A stretch of 64,000 nt of DNA from Girardinichthys multiradiatus (GCF_021462225.1 NC_061798.1:22528820-22592819); one strand, 5' to 3'. Shown: positions 36,951 to 50,400, counted from the first letter of the stretch. Translations and numbers: made by a program. Notes: generated by a model not told the origin, from the letters alone.

Positions 36951-37250
36951 CTTGTCCTTTTGAGTTCGATTATAAAAACATCAAAATCCTTTAGAAAAAA
37001 TTTTTATAAAATAAAAATAATAATAATCCTTGGGAGTCGCTGGTAAGAAGAAGTTTTAGTCCAATATTTCCGTAATTTTGGCTAAGAGATAAAAAGTTAG
37101 GAGTAAAAGAATGCAAGCAAGCAGGCAGCTTAGGAGAAAAGCGTCTGAGAGGCAGAGAGGCGGAAGCAGAAAGGTTAGATGAAGTTAGATGAAGATACCT
37201 GTAAATACATGTCAAAGTATTTCTTAAAGGGATTGATCTTATTCTGCTAG

Positions 37251-38335
37251 TCTAGGACTCGGTAAGCTTTTTAAAGACCTATGGTTAATTCACAGTCAAT
37301 TCAAACCTTTAAGGTTTTAAACTGAATAAATCATTGATTGCCAGCCAATGATATTTGGTCATTCAAGTGATTTGGTTCTTTCTTTTCTTCTGAAATATAA
37401 ACCATGGGTTCAGGATATTGTGTATAATTTATTGGTCTTAATTGCTATCCGACGCTATTTGCTCAATTCCCTTGATTGGATTGTTCAGCTTCTTATGACA
37501 TCACAAGGGCTTAATGGTTATGTGTTGACTTATAATAGAGTCAAAGTAATACACTGAAACACACAGAACCATAGAAGTTATTAAAGATCTTATGGCTCAG
37601 ACACATTTCAATGTCTTCAATCAACTTTTTGTTTTTGTAATTCAGCCTTGTGTTTTTCAAAGTTCTAGCAGGCCATCAAAAACCTTGTGCCCTTTGAAGG
37701 CAATTTACCTCTCCTTACTTTCAGGTAGAGAAACCACTTAGTGGTACAGGTCACAAGACATTAAACTTTTCCTAGATGGTTCAGTTTTTAACAGTTTTTA
37801 AAAAAATCTTTTTTTAATATTTTTATTAGGTTGTTCTGGCCTAAAGCTGAGGACAACACCCACTCCATGGTTCAACTGAGCTCCTACATTGGACAATTTC
37901 TAAAAAAGATTTCTAACTGCCACACCTTGAAACAACAAAGAAAAAAATTATTCAGGAAAAAGTAGAAAAATCTCTCCACTTGCATTAGAAGCAAGAAAAC
38001 ACAGTTCTTTGCTGACCCTGTTGTAATAATCAGATCAGATTTTCCAAGAAGTTTATAATACGTTTTGCCATGAAACAAGAAGTTCCTGTGACATAAACAT
38101 TGTCCTTATTGTTCAAATTTCACATGCTTAGGACAACAGCCAACTAAGACTAACTCAGACATGCACTTCTGCACATGACCTACTCAAGCATCAAAGATAT
38201 CCAATGCTTCTCCCAGTGGGCATTGGTCCGCTTTGGGGAATTCCCCTTCTAGCGGGGAGAAAATGGCTGCGCGCGAAAGGATAAACCCACTAGTGATAGC
38301 TTAAAGGGCAAAGCCTATACAAAATAAAACTAATC
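37251..38335. other. Intergenic DNA, nothing recognised
   Basis: No coding domain or known repeat family is visible. Only short open frames occur. Confidence 0.4.
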
Positions 38336-38344
38336 TGTCAGTCA

Positions 38345-38394
<50 letters not shown>

Positions 38395-41045
38395 TGTACT
38401 TTTATTCATGGCTTCAGTGTTTCTCAGATGGTGCTGGAGGTTCTCAGGTGCGCTGGATGACAGGTGCAACCTATCTGCTGATTGCATGGAGGAGTACTTA
38501 AGCGGGAGGCTGACTTTCTACAACGCAGAAAGAAATTATGACGTTGGAGATAGAGAGTTATTAGCCATTAAATTAGCTCTCAAAGAATGGCGCCACTGGC
38601 TTGAGGGAGCTGAACATCCTGTTCAAGTCTGGACAGACCATAAAAACTTGGCTTACATACAGTCAGCTAAGAGATTGAACCCACGTCGGTCCCGGTGGTC
38701 TTTGTTCTTTTCACGTTTTGATCTATGCATTTCTTTCAGACCTGGACCTAAGAACACTAAACCTGATGCCCTTTCCAGACAGTTTGCTGTTGATGATTCA
38801 GTAAAAGAGCCAGCTCCCATTCTACCGCCCAGTTGGACTGTTGGGGCACTCAGGTGGGAGATGGAAGACATTATCCTCAGAGCTCAACAACAGAAACCCG
38901 ACCCTGGCACAGGACCACCCAATCGCACCTATGTCCCACTTAAGGTTCATTCCAGATTCATTGATTGGTTGCACACAGCTAAGTTTTCTGCTCATCCCGG
39001 AGTCAACAGAACCATAGCTCTCATACAGAGAAGGTTTTGGTGGCCTTAAGGACTCATAAGGACATTAAGGACTTTGTTCAGGCCTGTGCCACGTGTGCCA
39101 GAAACAAAACCAGTAATCAACCACCCGCAGGTCTCCTCCAACCTCTTAGCATTCCTAGCCGTCCCTGGTTGCATATTGCTTTGGACTTTGTTACCGGTCT
39201 ACCCCTATCCTCAGGTATAACTACCATTCTCACAATTGTTGACCGTTTCTCTAAAACGTGCCATCACGTCCCTCTCAGGAGACTTCCGTCAGCTCTGCAG
39301 ACAGCTAAGCTTCTCACCAAACATGTTTTTCGTTTGCATGGGATCCCACATGACATTCTGTCCGACCGAGGCCCGCAATTCATCTCTCAGGTCTGGAAGC
39401 AGTTCTGCTTAACTTTGGGAGCTAAGGTTTCATTAACCTCTGGCTATCACCCTCAATCTAATGGACAAACAGAGAGACTCAACCAACAACTTGAATCCAC
39501 TCTACGCTGTCTCACTTCTACTAACCCAACAGACTGGTGCTCATACCTACCATGGGTTGAATATGCATTAAATTCTCATGTTTCCTCTGCTACAGGACGT
39601 TCTCCCTTCGAAGCATCCCTTGGTTACCAGCCGCCTTTGTTTTCTGCTGATGATCACAGTTTCCTCGGTCCACCAACACATACGTCGCTGCAAATCCGTC
39701 TGGAACTCCACCATCCAAATCCTCCAACGAACCGCAGAACAGAACAAGCGCTTCGCTGATCGAAGACACCGACCTGCACCGGAATATCGGCCTGGCCAAA
39801 AGGTCTGGTTGTCAGCACGTGATGTACCACTTAAGTCTTTATCCCGAAAACCTTCGCCTCGTTTCATTGGACCTTATGAGATTGAGGCCGTGATCAGTCC
39901 CTCTGCGGTTCGCCTCCGTCTACCTGCAAGCCTTGCATACACCCTATGTTCCATGTGTCCCAGATAAAACCTTGGATCTCTAGTGCTTCTCTAGTGCTCC
40001 GGCCGATCCCCAACCACCCACCCTGGACCGTCAGGGGCACCCAGTCTATGTGGTCCGACTGATTGTGGACTCCAGCCGGCGGGGCCGGGGTTGGCAGTTC
40101 CTTGTCGACTGGGATGGTTACAGTTCGGAGGACCGCTCTTGGGTGCCCCGGTCATTCATCTTTGATCAAACTTTCATCAACGACTTCCGTACTTCCTTAC
40201 TTTCCACTTGTTCTGGGCCGCCAGGTGGCGGCCGTTGAGGGGGCGATGATGTCAGAGTCTGTGTCTGTGTGTGTGCGTGTGTGTGTATGTGCTGGTGTGT
40301 GTGTGTGTGTATGGTGTACTTGTATTCATGGCTTCAGTGTTTCTCAGATGGTGCTGGAGGTTCTCAAGTGCGCTGGATGACAGGTGCAACCTATCTGCTG
40401 ATTGCATGGAGGAGAACTTAAACGGGAGGCTGCCAGCACTTTTTTGCCTTAGCGGTAACAAGCTCAGCCTCTACTGATTTATGCTTCATTCATGTGCTTC
40501 TAGTAACTTTTGTATTTGCTCCCTCACAGGTTTTTACCTGAGGCTTTGTTTACCTTGCTGAGACCCGACTTCATTCCAGAGGTTCTCTGAGCAATCTGGA
40601 TAATCATCTACTGAGTATTGGATCTACCTTCTGGAATTCTCTCCCAACCGTCTGTACTTTTCGGACACGGACCAAGCTGGCGGCTTCCCGCTTCCTTCAA
40701 TTCCAGGACCAAGGCATAAGTGTACCCTGTTCTACCTTCCATCCCAAGCATCGGCACCTGTGCTTCATCTGGTTTGCACCAAACCCGCAGCTGAGAAGAC
40801 AACTGAGCAACCTCATTTCGCAAGCTAAGACTCTGAATCTCTCTACCCCTGGTGGTTCAAGCAACAGCAATTTAGTAAGCCATTTCTCAGATCTCTTTAA
40901 TCAGTTGCTATATATTGTCCGTTTATTCACCAGTCCCTTCTCCTTTCCTCCCATACCGTTGGTTTCCAGTTCTCGTCCCTGATTACTTTGCTGACAATAA
41001 AAACACTTTAAACTTTACTTCTGAGTGTTTTCTGTATGTGGGTCA
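38336..41045 (+). mobile_element. Ty3/Gypsy chromodomain retrotransposon, internally deleted
   Basis: The left LTR fragment (38336-38512) and right LTR (from 40250) share 'tgtcag', a (GT)n tract, and the block from 'attcatggcttcagtgtttc' to 'gggaggctg'. The right LTR has AATAAA near 40997 and ends about 41045; that end is uncertain. A purine-rich tract 'ttgagggggcgatga' precedes the right LTR. Gag, protease and most of reverse transcriptase are gone: the left LTR joins RNase H coding sequence directly at 38512/38513. No convincing target duplication was found. Confidence 0.85.
38513..40190 (+). pseudogene. Gypsy pol remnant: RNase H, integrase, chromodomain; frameshifted
   Basis: In order: the end of an RNase H domain ('[19 protein letters not shown]', '[11 protein letters not shown]'); an integrase zinc-binding region with His residues in '[11 protein letters not shown]' and Cys in 'CATCARNK'; and an integrase core with Asp in 'ALDFVTGLP', Asp in 'ILSDRGPQF' and Glu in 'NGQTERLNQ'. 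A linker and a C-terminal chromodomain ('WQFLVDWDGYSSEDRSWVP') follow. The frame shifts near 39046, between ~39655 and 39720, and again near 39930. The chromodomain places it among the chromoviruses, whose integrase tail is thought to steer insertion to modified chromatin. Inactive because of frameshifts and loss of the upstream half. Confidence 0.87.
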
Positions 41046-42040
<995 letters not shown>

Positions 42041-42354
42041 GCAAGCATTCCATCTTTAATTTTGTTTTCTAAGGCTTTGGTCGGGCATGAAAATGCAAGA
42101 CTTGCACTGGGGGAAACTAATAAAATATTGGCAGTACAGGATGCCAATATTTGTAGGGGTGGTGCCAAAGAAGTAATGAATCTCCACAAAAAAAGTTATA
42201 AAAGAGAATCCACAATGGGCAGGTCACCAATAAATGAAAGGGTTCAAACACAGAGACACAAAGGGCAAACATAGCGGGCATCTTAGAGTTGGTAGTTTTC
42301 TACTTTGGGAGGATTCTGCCGCACTAGAGTAAGCAAAACAATTACAATCTAAAC
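42041..42354 (-). repeat. Dispersed repeat with (GATA)n tail, copy 2
   Basis: Matches 20983-21296 base for base apart from one or two changes (for example 'gggggaaactaat' against 'gggggaatctaat'). Beyond both ends the flanks differ. Confidence 0.75.
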
Positions 42355-42669
42355 ATAAGAAAGATGGAGAGACAGTTTAAAAAGATAAAGAAAAAAGATA
42401 TAGAAATAAACTCGTAATACAGCAGGTAGAAGATGAACAAAAAACATTTTACTGTTTTTTTTTTCTTAGTAATGTTCTGTCGAATATGTAGAGAGCTTAA
42501 ACAGACTTTTGCTGTTGTTACACCTGGAAGTGTTTCGGGGCATGTCAGAACCACCTTTGCACATCTAAAACCTCTGCAGGAGTAGCTTCTACGGTTACCA
42601 TGCACCCATTGGCTCCTTCTTAGATTAATGCTCTGGATGCCAGCAATGATTGGTGGGTTTGCTGTTGTA

Positions 42670-43045
42670 AAATATGATTTTCAATTTTAGGTTATGGGTT
42701 GAACAATCCACTGTGAGACATTCAGACACTGTCCGGAAGAAGGTCCAGAAGAGACTGTACTTGCTGCAACAACCTAAGTACAACCTTCCACAGGAGCTGC
42801 TGGTCATCTTCTGCCCTGCCATTATTCAGTCTGTCCTGTGTTTGTCCAACACTGTGTGGTTTAGTTTGGCTCATCCACAAAACAGGACAGGTCCAGACTG
42901 CAACAAACAATCAGGCCTGCAGAGACAACCATCAGAGCTGACGTTCTCTCCATCCAGAACTTTCACAGGTCTTGGGCCAGAAAAAGGGCAGCTGACATCT
43001 CTGCAGACCTCACACATCTTGGTCACAAACTGTTAAGACTTACTT
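42670..43045 (+). repeat. Rex1-like LINE ORF2 C-terminal fragment
   Basis: Degraded frame resembling the C-terminus of a Rex1-type LINE, with pieces such as 'LPLFSLSCVCPTLCG' across the 'IQSVL' region. It carries several frame breaks and no intact open frame. Confidence 0.45.
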
Positions 43046-43099
43046 ACCGGTACTTTCAGGTCAGTGCTACAGAACACTAATTTAAAAAACAAATCATAG

Positions 43100-43385
43100 A
43101 GACAGATTGTAACCAAGTCAAATTTCTTGTTTGTGTACACATATTTGGCAAAAATATTGCAGATTCTGGTTGTAAAATTACACATAGGTGGACTATTTGC
43201 TTACAATGTAGCTTTTGAGTTTTCATATTTTTATTGGTAAAAACTTTTGAAAACTATGTACCTTTTTCCACCGACTTCAACATTATGAAATCCCAGTAAG
43301 ACACATTGAAGTATTTGGTTGTCACATGACAAAATGTGAAAAAGTACAAAAGGTAAAAATATTTTTACAAAGTGCTGTACTTGTT
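43100..43385 (+). repeat. Tc1-like terminal relic
   Basis: Shares 'tatgaaatcccagtaagaca' and 'gtcacatgacaaaatgtgaa' with the right end of the 23735-24325 relic. Non-coding. Confidence 0.5.
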
Positions 43386-44509
43386 TTGCAAGGAAATAAT
43401 ATTCTAACATTTCAGACTGGATGCGAATGGAGGCATTAGTTTTCCTAACGTGTGTGTTTCTGAAACAGGAACAACTATGACTGTGATACTGGACTTACAC
43501 TTTGCCTACTCTGTGTGGATCTCGGCAGCGGGGGCTATAGTCTACACTCTGCTGTTAGGACTTTATTCAGTAGCCTACATCATCCAGTTTACCCTCGTAT
43601 CCCCCAGTTTGGTAAGTAAGAGGGTCCTTTACTACACATGACAACACTTGCAATACAGTATCTGACAGCGTTCTTCTTCTTCTTCAGTATTTAATGAGTT
43701 TTGATCTATTTTAAGACAATTTTTCTTTTGTGTGTACATTGGCTGTGTTTACACTTCCTTCTACTGAACAAAAAATCTGCTAACATTGCTGAGATGGCTT
43801 TCAACCACATATTTCAAGAGCCTTGTGTTGGATAAAGATAGTGCCTGGAAGTGGATCGATGACTTTTCAATGCTGGTAAGCTGGTCAGTATATGTTACCT
43901 CTTTAACCTTGGCCAAGATAACACATATGTGATTTATTTTAACAACTGACACAATTTGAAGAAGTTCTGATGAAGTGTGCTAAGACAAAATGTCACAGGA
44001 CTACAGTACCAGAGTCATGGTTTAGCCTGGCTCTGGTGCCATTATAAAGCTGATTTTAGTAGCACAGTGAGACAATAAATTTCCCCCTCCGCTTCACTTG
44101 TGGGGGTATGGGTTTTTTGTGATAGTTGTATTCACTGAACTACTTTTGAAGAGAAATCTTAGTATCTAGCCTGATGGTTTACAACAGCTTTCACAACAAA
44201 CTGAGTCCAGACAGGTGCAGTTTTGTTTTCAAATAAACACAGTTCCTATGTTCATTTATAACCATGATTCATTTTAAAGACAGAATCTTATTGGAGGTTA
44301 ATTTGTTGTTCTTTAGTCTAGACAAAGATGAAACATCTCCAGTAACCCTGGGTTTAAGATTGGAGAAATAAATATAATATATCAGGTTCTTAATCCTATG
44401 AATGACAAATGATGTGCTTTTGCATATTTCTTCATTTTGCTTTTTTATTACAACTAAAAAGATACCTTGATTAATACAAAAGGTAGTTTTCAAATGATAA
44501 TTTAATTAT

Positions 44510-44930
44510 TACACACAAAAAAACTGTACAAAACAACCTGGCCCTATGTGAAAAGGTATTTGTCCTCTAAACATCATTTAGGCCCTTTGAAGCAACAGCT
44601 GCCATCAAACAGTTGCAATAATAGTAATTAGTTGAGCCTTCAGTATAAACATCCCTGTTCTGAAAAGCCCCAGAGGCTGGAACATCACTAAGCAAGAGGC
44701 CTCACACCATGAAGACCAATGAGCACTCCAAACAAGTCAAGGAAAAAATTGTTGAGAAGTACAAGTCAGGGGTGGGTTATAAAAAAAATATTTAAATTTT
44801 TGATTTTCCCATTGGAGCACCATTAAAACCATCTTCAAATGGAAAGCATATGGTACCACAACAAACCTGTCAAGAGAGGCTGCCCACCAAAACTTACAGA
44901 CTGGGCAAAGAAAACAAATTGAAAACTCTT
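44510..44930 (+). repeat. Tc1-like transposase N-terminal relic
   Basis: 'MKTNEHSKQVKEKIVEKYKS' starting at 44709 is the N-terminus of a Tc1 transposase; it continues briefly as 'GVGYKK' before frames break. Inside an intron of the SLC5A7-like pseudogene. Confidence 0.7.
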
Positions 44931-46139
44931 CTGTTAAAAAAAACTCTTCTGTATTTCTGTATGTATGTAACTAACTATAGTTCACATGCACTTATTACCA
45001 CATAAGAAGTGTTTTCTTAAGTCAGACCAAATTGTGTCTTATCTTTTATATTATATAAAAAAAAAGACAATATTATTTTCTCAGCTTATTTTCTGGAGTT
45101 GAAGCCAGTTATTGTTGGAAATTTACTGCTATGGTAGACTACCAGAAAATGTTTTTTTACAGATACTCCATTAGCAGAGTCAGAACTATATTCCAAAAGA
45201 TCTACACAAAATCCTACCAACAGCCATTTCCTTTATATCTGATAAATACTGCAACAATCATCTCCTGTCTTACAAACCTTTGACTAGGCCAATGCACAAC
45301 CAGTTTTTATCTGACATTCTCTTGCTGATTTGTTTATGTATTTTGGGATTGTCATTGTCCTTTTGTATGACCCAATGTTGGCCAAGGTTCAGTTGTGGGA
45401 AAGATGACCCTAAATGTAGCTGTGGAACGCCAGTAAATTGGAAAACCTCATAAAACATATCAACATTGTGTGATCGAAATGATAAGCATGACGACAGAAA
45501 ATGAGTTGTTGCTGCTAAAGGTGGTTAAGATGACAGGATAGGAGTGGCAAAATGCAGGAGTTCTGTCTATGTTGATCAGATTTGTATGAAAAGTCACACA
45601 GTAGAAGTAATAGTGTTGATACAAGCTGACTTTACTCAGGAGGTTGGCAGATTTGGTTTGCCGTGTGGATAGACAGAACTGGACTCCTATGGACTTTTGT
45701 GGTTACACTGATAATCCGCCAGCTGTAGATTATTTTTTTAAGTGCTGACCTTGAGGTGGGTTTAGTCTGTAGCTTTATTGTCCAACGGCTTTCAGTATGA
45801 GTCTTTTCTTGTTATTTGTGTGGGTACTTTTTGGACGCTTTACAATAAGTCATTTAGTTTTTTGTCTCAAATTTACTTTTGTTGCCTCTGTTATTTTATT
45901 TCATGGTCTTGTGGTATGTCTTTCATTTCAAAGCTTCCACCAGAGGACGCTGTCTGCCTCTTCATCAAGCACAGCCCAGTTAACCTGCTTTGCAGCAGCC
46001 TTTCTAATTGCCATTCTGGGAACCCCTCCTGCTCTGGTCGGGGCTGTGACTGCCTCCACAGGTGAGTGCTAAGCTAAAGGCAATGTATATTTACATTATT
46101 ATTATTATTATTATTATTTTGCAACAATTAAATAAAACC

Positions 46140-46720
46140 TGCACCTCCTGGTCAACCTTTCACAATGAATGATGACTCAGATTCAAATCTCCTTTCTCTG
46201 GCAATTCTTCAAAAAGTATATTTACCTTTTCTCAAAGAGTGGTGGAAAAGTTTTATTGGCCTTACATCGGTTAAACTGCTGCCTAGCTTTTTCCACTTGT
46301 ATTTTTGATGATTTATCTTTGGTGCTGAGTCTTTGATGTTGGAAGCCCTCCTTGCAATCACACAAATTTTTATCTCCCTCCACAGATTCTCTATCACATT
46401 CAAATTAGGATTTTAGATGGGTCATTCCAAGGTGTTAAAATGATTTCCTGTCAGAAGAAACATGTTTGTAAAATTAAAAGTTAATTTAAATCTAAATCTG
46501 CCATGAGCGCAAATACTTTTGGGCTCAACTTTGCACCATCCTTCTTTCCATCAAATCTGCCCGGCTTCTCTGTCCTGCTGATGAAAAACATCTCCACTGC
46601 ATGATGTTACCACCACCATGTTTCACTATGGGGATGGTGTTCAGGGTGATGTGCAGTGTTAACCTTCTGCCATATTTTGATCTCAAAAAGTATCTTCACA
46701 ACATCCCCATATGTCATTAG
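46140..46720 (-). repeat. Tc1-like transposase relic
   Basis: Minus strand: 'NVIENLWREIKICV' (46403-46209 frame) is the catalytic-Glu region. The stretch near 46600 ('gatgttaccaccaccatgtt') is the reverse of the 'HGGGNI' block. Degraded throughout. Confidence 0.65.
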
Positions 46721-46739
46721 GCTGATTTAAATAAATAGT

Positions 46740-48118
46740 CCGGGGCCTCTCTAGGCAATGGAAAAAGAAAGTACAAGTTCCCTGGGATTTCTATTACCCG
46801 GGTAAATCAAATCCTGGGGTTTCGGTGTGAAAGGGGCTATAAAAGCCCACCGAAAGCTTTGAAGTTGTGAGGAAACTGCAATACACATTCATTCCAGCAG
46901 ATGGCATTACTCCTTTACTCTGCTAAGAATCATTGTTTTGTGTCAACTGATAGACAATAGATGATGATACAGCTTTAGTGTTTTACAGTTGATTAATCCC
47001 TTTAATTATTTCTTAAGTTGTACTGGATTCATAAGCAGGAAAAGTTTACATCATTATTTTACATAAAAATTTTTACCAACCTGCATCTAGCCAGAGATGT
47101 TGCTTTACAACTGCATGATTCATTTACAATAACTACTAATTAACACACTCTTTTTTCTTTTATTATCATCAGGTAAACTCATCAGACAACTACAGAACAT
47201 ATTTCCAGTAAAATTATATTTAGCTATTAGACTAAAAAACTGATAATCAGTCCAGAATTACAGGGACTTGATGGCTTGATTGTCTAATCATAAGCAAATA
47301 TTTAAATAAAGTTGAAGATGTTTAGACAAACCTGAAACGGTGGTCTCTCCTCCAGCAAGTCAGGTTTACATTAAAAGACAATCTTAGGGAAATGTGTGTT
47401 TTATATGTACATGGAAAAAAAAAGTGCTCTGAACATCAGCACAGCATTAAAACATTTGTCTTACAGAACTGTGGTGAAAAAGTATATAATAATGCCAACA
47501 ATAACTTAAAATGTCACAAGTTTCACATTTTTATTTTCTGGTACTTGCAGTTATTCACTACATACCTACTAAATGCTTTATATTAACTTTCAGTTGTCAC
47601 AATCAGGTGACAGGTAGCGGGAAATTCCAAAGTGCCAGCCGAGATCAGGCAGCAGTTAGTGGGGAAGTCCAAGTCCAAACCGCCAATGTAAGCTTAGCTT
47701 AGTGTAGCAGCCAGACCATCCTGTAAGTGGAGCTCCGCTGCTCCGAAAACTCAGAAAAAAACATTTAAACGTAGGCTCATTCTTGATTAACTGACTGCAC
47801 CGATGACGTTTTGAGGTGCACTCTATCACTTAAAAACATCTTAAAACGACTTTTTTGTGACAAATTAATGGTATAAAAACTATTAATTTGTGTAGTAACC
47901 TCTGCCATTACTGAAGCTGCTGGTGCCAAGCCTAACTGCACATAACCTGTCCCTTTAACAAATCCTGGGGAAAGCTGAAAAGACCTACTCCAGTAGGACC
48001 ATTTACCCTTGAAAGTAAAGCCCCAGGAAAGTGAAATTACCCAGGTAAATTTTTATCAAAACACAACCTAGGCTTTCCTAAGCCTGGGGCTTTCTACAGG
48101 CAATGGAAAAGGGGCTCA
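46740..48118. repeat. Possible non-autonomous DNA element
   Basis: The two ends share 'ggcaatggaaaa' in direct orientation, and both hold palindrome-like stretches around 'acccgggtaaat' (left) and 'acccaggtaaat' (right). No coding capacity. The boundaries are tentative. Confidence 0.3.
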
Positions 48119-48129
48119 TAAATGTTTCT

Positions 48130-48200
48130 GGAATAGGTACAACTGTAGTACAAAAGTGTCTCTCAGGGACCAATAAAGTATTCTGATTTGGGTTCTGATT
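48130..48200 (+). repeat. LINE 3' tail fragment
   Basis: 'ctctcagggaccaataaagta' followed by a short 'ttctgattt' tail resembles the extreme 3' end of a fish LINE. Very short. Confidence 0.4.
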
Positions 48201-49271
48201 CTAAGTGGGACTGTACATATCTGTCATATACTGAACATCCTGGATTTATCACAACATCAGTCCATCCCGCTGAACCCCAGTAACTGGAGAATTTTAAGAT
48301 TCAGAACTTGGACCTGGGACGTAGGATTTCCGGATGAGTGAAGTAAAACATAATTTTAAAGTATGTTTATGTTTTGGATTTCTCCTGTCCAGACTGGAAC
48401 CTGACAGTATGGCTCTCCAGCTTCTTGAATCCAAAGGGAGCACAGTTTCATCCTGCCCCTCACTCTGCAGTGTCTCACTCCATTCTTCATATCAATCATT
48501 GAAATTGGAGCCGTTGCTGCCGTCTGTCTTCCACAGACTCAGGTTTGTTACTTCTGTTTTCTCCTCAAGCATCTACAAAAACATCCTGCACACACAGGTA
48601 AAGACTTTAAAGGTTTGACCCCATCACCTTTGGACCCAAACCAAATTTAAGAACCAGATAAATCCAATGTGGACAGGATGCGTGTTAAAATAAATAACCA
48701 AGCATCTTCTTTGACTTAGGCATCAGATAATGAAATGCAGTGGGTGATTCGGGTATCAGTGGTAGTTGTGGGTCTTGTTAGAACATCCATAACGTTCTAC
48801 AACAACAGCACCCTCGTCCTCTGGATTCTTGGAGCAGACGTTTCCTACACCCTCATGTTCCCCCATTTGGTTTTCTGTCCTTTTTTTCAAAGTGACCAAT
48901 GGTTATGGTGCCATGGTGGGTTATGTTGTGGGGATGACTCTGAGAATTCTGTTGGGTGAAAACACTTTGGGCATTCCCATTGTTCTTCAATTTTCAGATT
49001 GTGCTCTGAGAGATATCTATGTCCAGAAAGGTCAGTGTCCATGTTGTGCACCTTGTTAACCATATTGTTTTTTTCTTGGTTGTCTGGGTTTATGCTTAAC
49101 CACAGCTTGCTGCCTGAGAGATGGGACATTTTCAAAGTAAGACATACGGTCACTGCACCAACAGTGGATGATGTTGCAGAAAATCTGAAAGATGAAGCAT
49201 GCACTGATGCTGGGTGTGATGAGAACAGACATGGAGTGACTTTACAGCCACTGTCACAGACTGGAACCTAA

Positions 49272-50044
49272 AACTTTCTCTATGTGAAATTACTTCGATA
49301 CTTTTCACTGGGGGCACAATTATTGTTAACTGAAACTGACAATGAATATAGTAAGGCCCAGTGTTTTATCTACTCTTTAATTTATCTTGCTGTTTACTTC
49401 ATAAAAATAACAATATAATTTACATTTTCTAACATTTTGTTCTCTAAACCCAAAACAGTTTGTGGATGAATTGCTGTTAAAAAACATGTGCTCCTTGCAG
49501 ATATCCTGCTTAAATGTTTTAGATTATTGAAAAAGTTTTATTATGATTTAATTCATCCCATTGTTTACTTATTTCTTGTATTCTTGTACAGTCAGAGATC
49601 TGTTAGATTCCCTCCAATACTTCTCCAAGTCCCTGCTCTTCTGTCTTAATAAGCCTCACTCCTTCAATTGGCCTGCATACTCCCACTCACAAGCTGCTCC
49701 ATATTTCTCCTGATTAGTTCCCATTGTTCATTGGTCCATTCTCCACCCTGCCTCTGTATTTATACTCTGGTTTTCATTGCTTACCACTCGTTCCTCCTAA
49801 TCTATACCTGTGTTCCATGCCCTGCTGTTTTTTGTGACTTTATCTGTTTATATTATTAAAAGAAGTATTCTACTTACAATGTCGCTTCCCCGTTCTTGTC
49901 TGCACATTGGTCCTGAAAAAAACCTCACACCCCATAACAGAGTGGACCTTTCTCAGTAGGAGCTGTCAACATATGCTAATGACACAGGTTGGTTCTAGGG
50001 GTCTAAAAAGGCTGATAAGTTAAATAATGGATCACACTATTTTT
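49272..50044. other. Intergenic DNA downstream of the SLC5A7-like pseudogene
   Basis: No domain is recognised. The segment near 49590-49880 ends with an 'attattaaaagaagtattct' stretch that may be the end of an unidentified retroelement. Confidence 0.35.
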
Positions 50045-50400
50045 AAACTAGAAGATTGTACAGGAGGACATCATAAATTTTAGAATCGGTGTCTCTACCA
50101 CACTTGTACTCCTGGAGGGGCCCCGACAGGGCACCACGAAGGCCTTCTCCAGATCCACAAAACACATGTGGACCGGTTGTGCAAACTCCCATGAACCTTC
50201 AAGCACCCTGTGAAGGGTGTAGAGCTGGTCCAGTGTTCCATGGTGGGAATGAAAACCACACTGCTCCTCTTGAAGCTGAGGTTTGACCATCGGCCGGCAT
50301 CTCCTCTTCAGCACCCTGGCATAAACCTTCCCATGGAGGCTGAAGAGTGTGATCCCGCTGTAGTTGGAACACACCCATCACTAGAAAGGGGACCACCTGG
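50045..50400 (-). pseudogene. Non-LTR reverse transcriptase fragment
   Basis: Minus-strand frame 50374-50048 contains 'CSNYSGITLFSLHGKVYARV', 'QEEQCGFHSHHGTLDQLYTL' and 'PVHMCFVDLEKAF', the early palm/finger motifs of a LINE RT. The clade is not settled, but it is not the L2 type seen elsewhere in the window. Both ends are truncated. Confidence 0.75.

Larger units (their letters stand above)
32070..37250 (-). mobile_element. Long L2-type LINE with esterase-like ORF1, missing its 3' end
   Basis: Minus-strand element with a 5' UTR-like segment (~36960-37250), ORF1 (35230-36950, split by a solo LTR), an endonuclease region (~33900-35000, part degraded) and a reverse transcriptase (32077-33300). 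Unlike most LINE copies it keeps the 5' side and lacks the 3' end: ORF2 stops at ~32077, before the C-terminal motif seen in the 11968-12831 copy, and a Tc1 relic follows at once. Confidence 0.8.
43469..49271 (+). pseudogene. SLC5A7-like (choline transporter) pseudogene, 5' exons missing
   Basis: Remnant of a sodium-solute symporter resembling the high-affinity choline transporter CHT1. Exon pieces in order: 43469-43611 ('SVWISAAGAIVYTLLLGLYSVAY'; a 2-codon gap follows where CHT1 has Thr-Asp), ~43741-43875 (frameshift after 'IFQEP'; no AG acceptor at its start), ~45905-46061 ('ASSSSTAQLTCFAAAF', 'LVGAVTAST'), 48393-48597 (an in-frame stop and at least two frameshifts around 'FISIIEIGAVAAV'), and 48720-49271 ('NEMQWVIRVSVVVVG', a 1-nt shift near 48880, 'NGYGAMVGYVVGMTLRILLG', another shift near 49025, then a hydrophilic tail). 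Coding exons 1-3 of the family are not found upstream. Introns contain Tc1 relics. Non-functional as read. Confidence 0.85.

Noticed and set aside
38351..38395. 'CVCVCVCV' start of an open frame
   Set aside because: It is a (GT)n tract inside the LTR, not the start of a protein. The real coding sequence begins at the RNase H segment.
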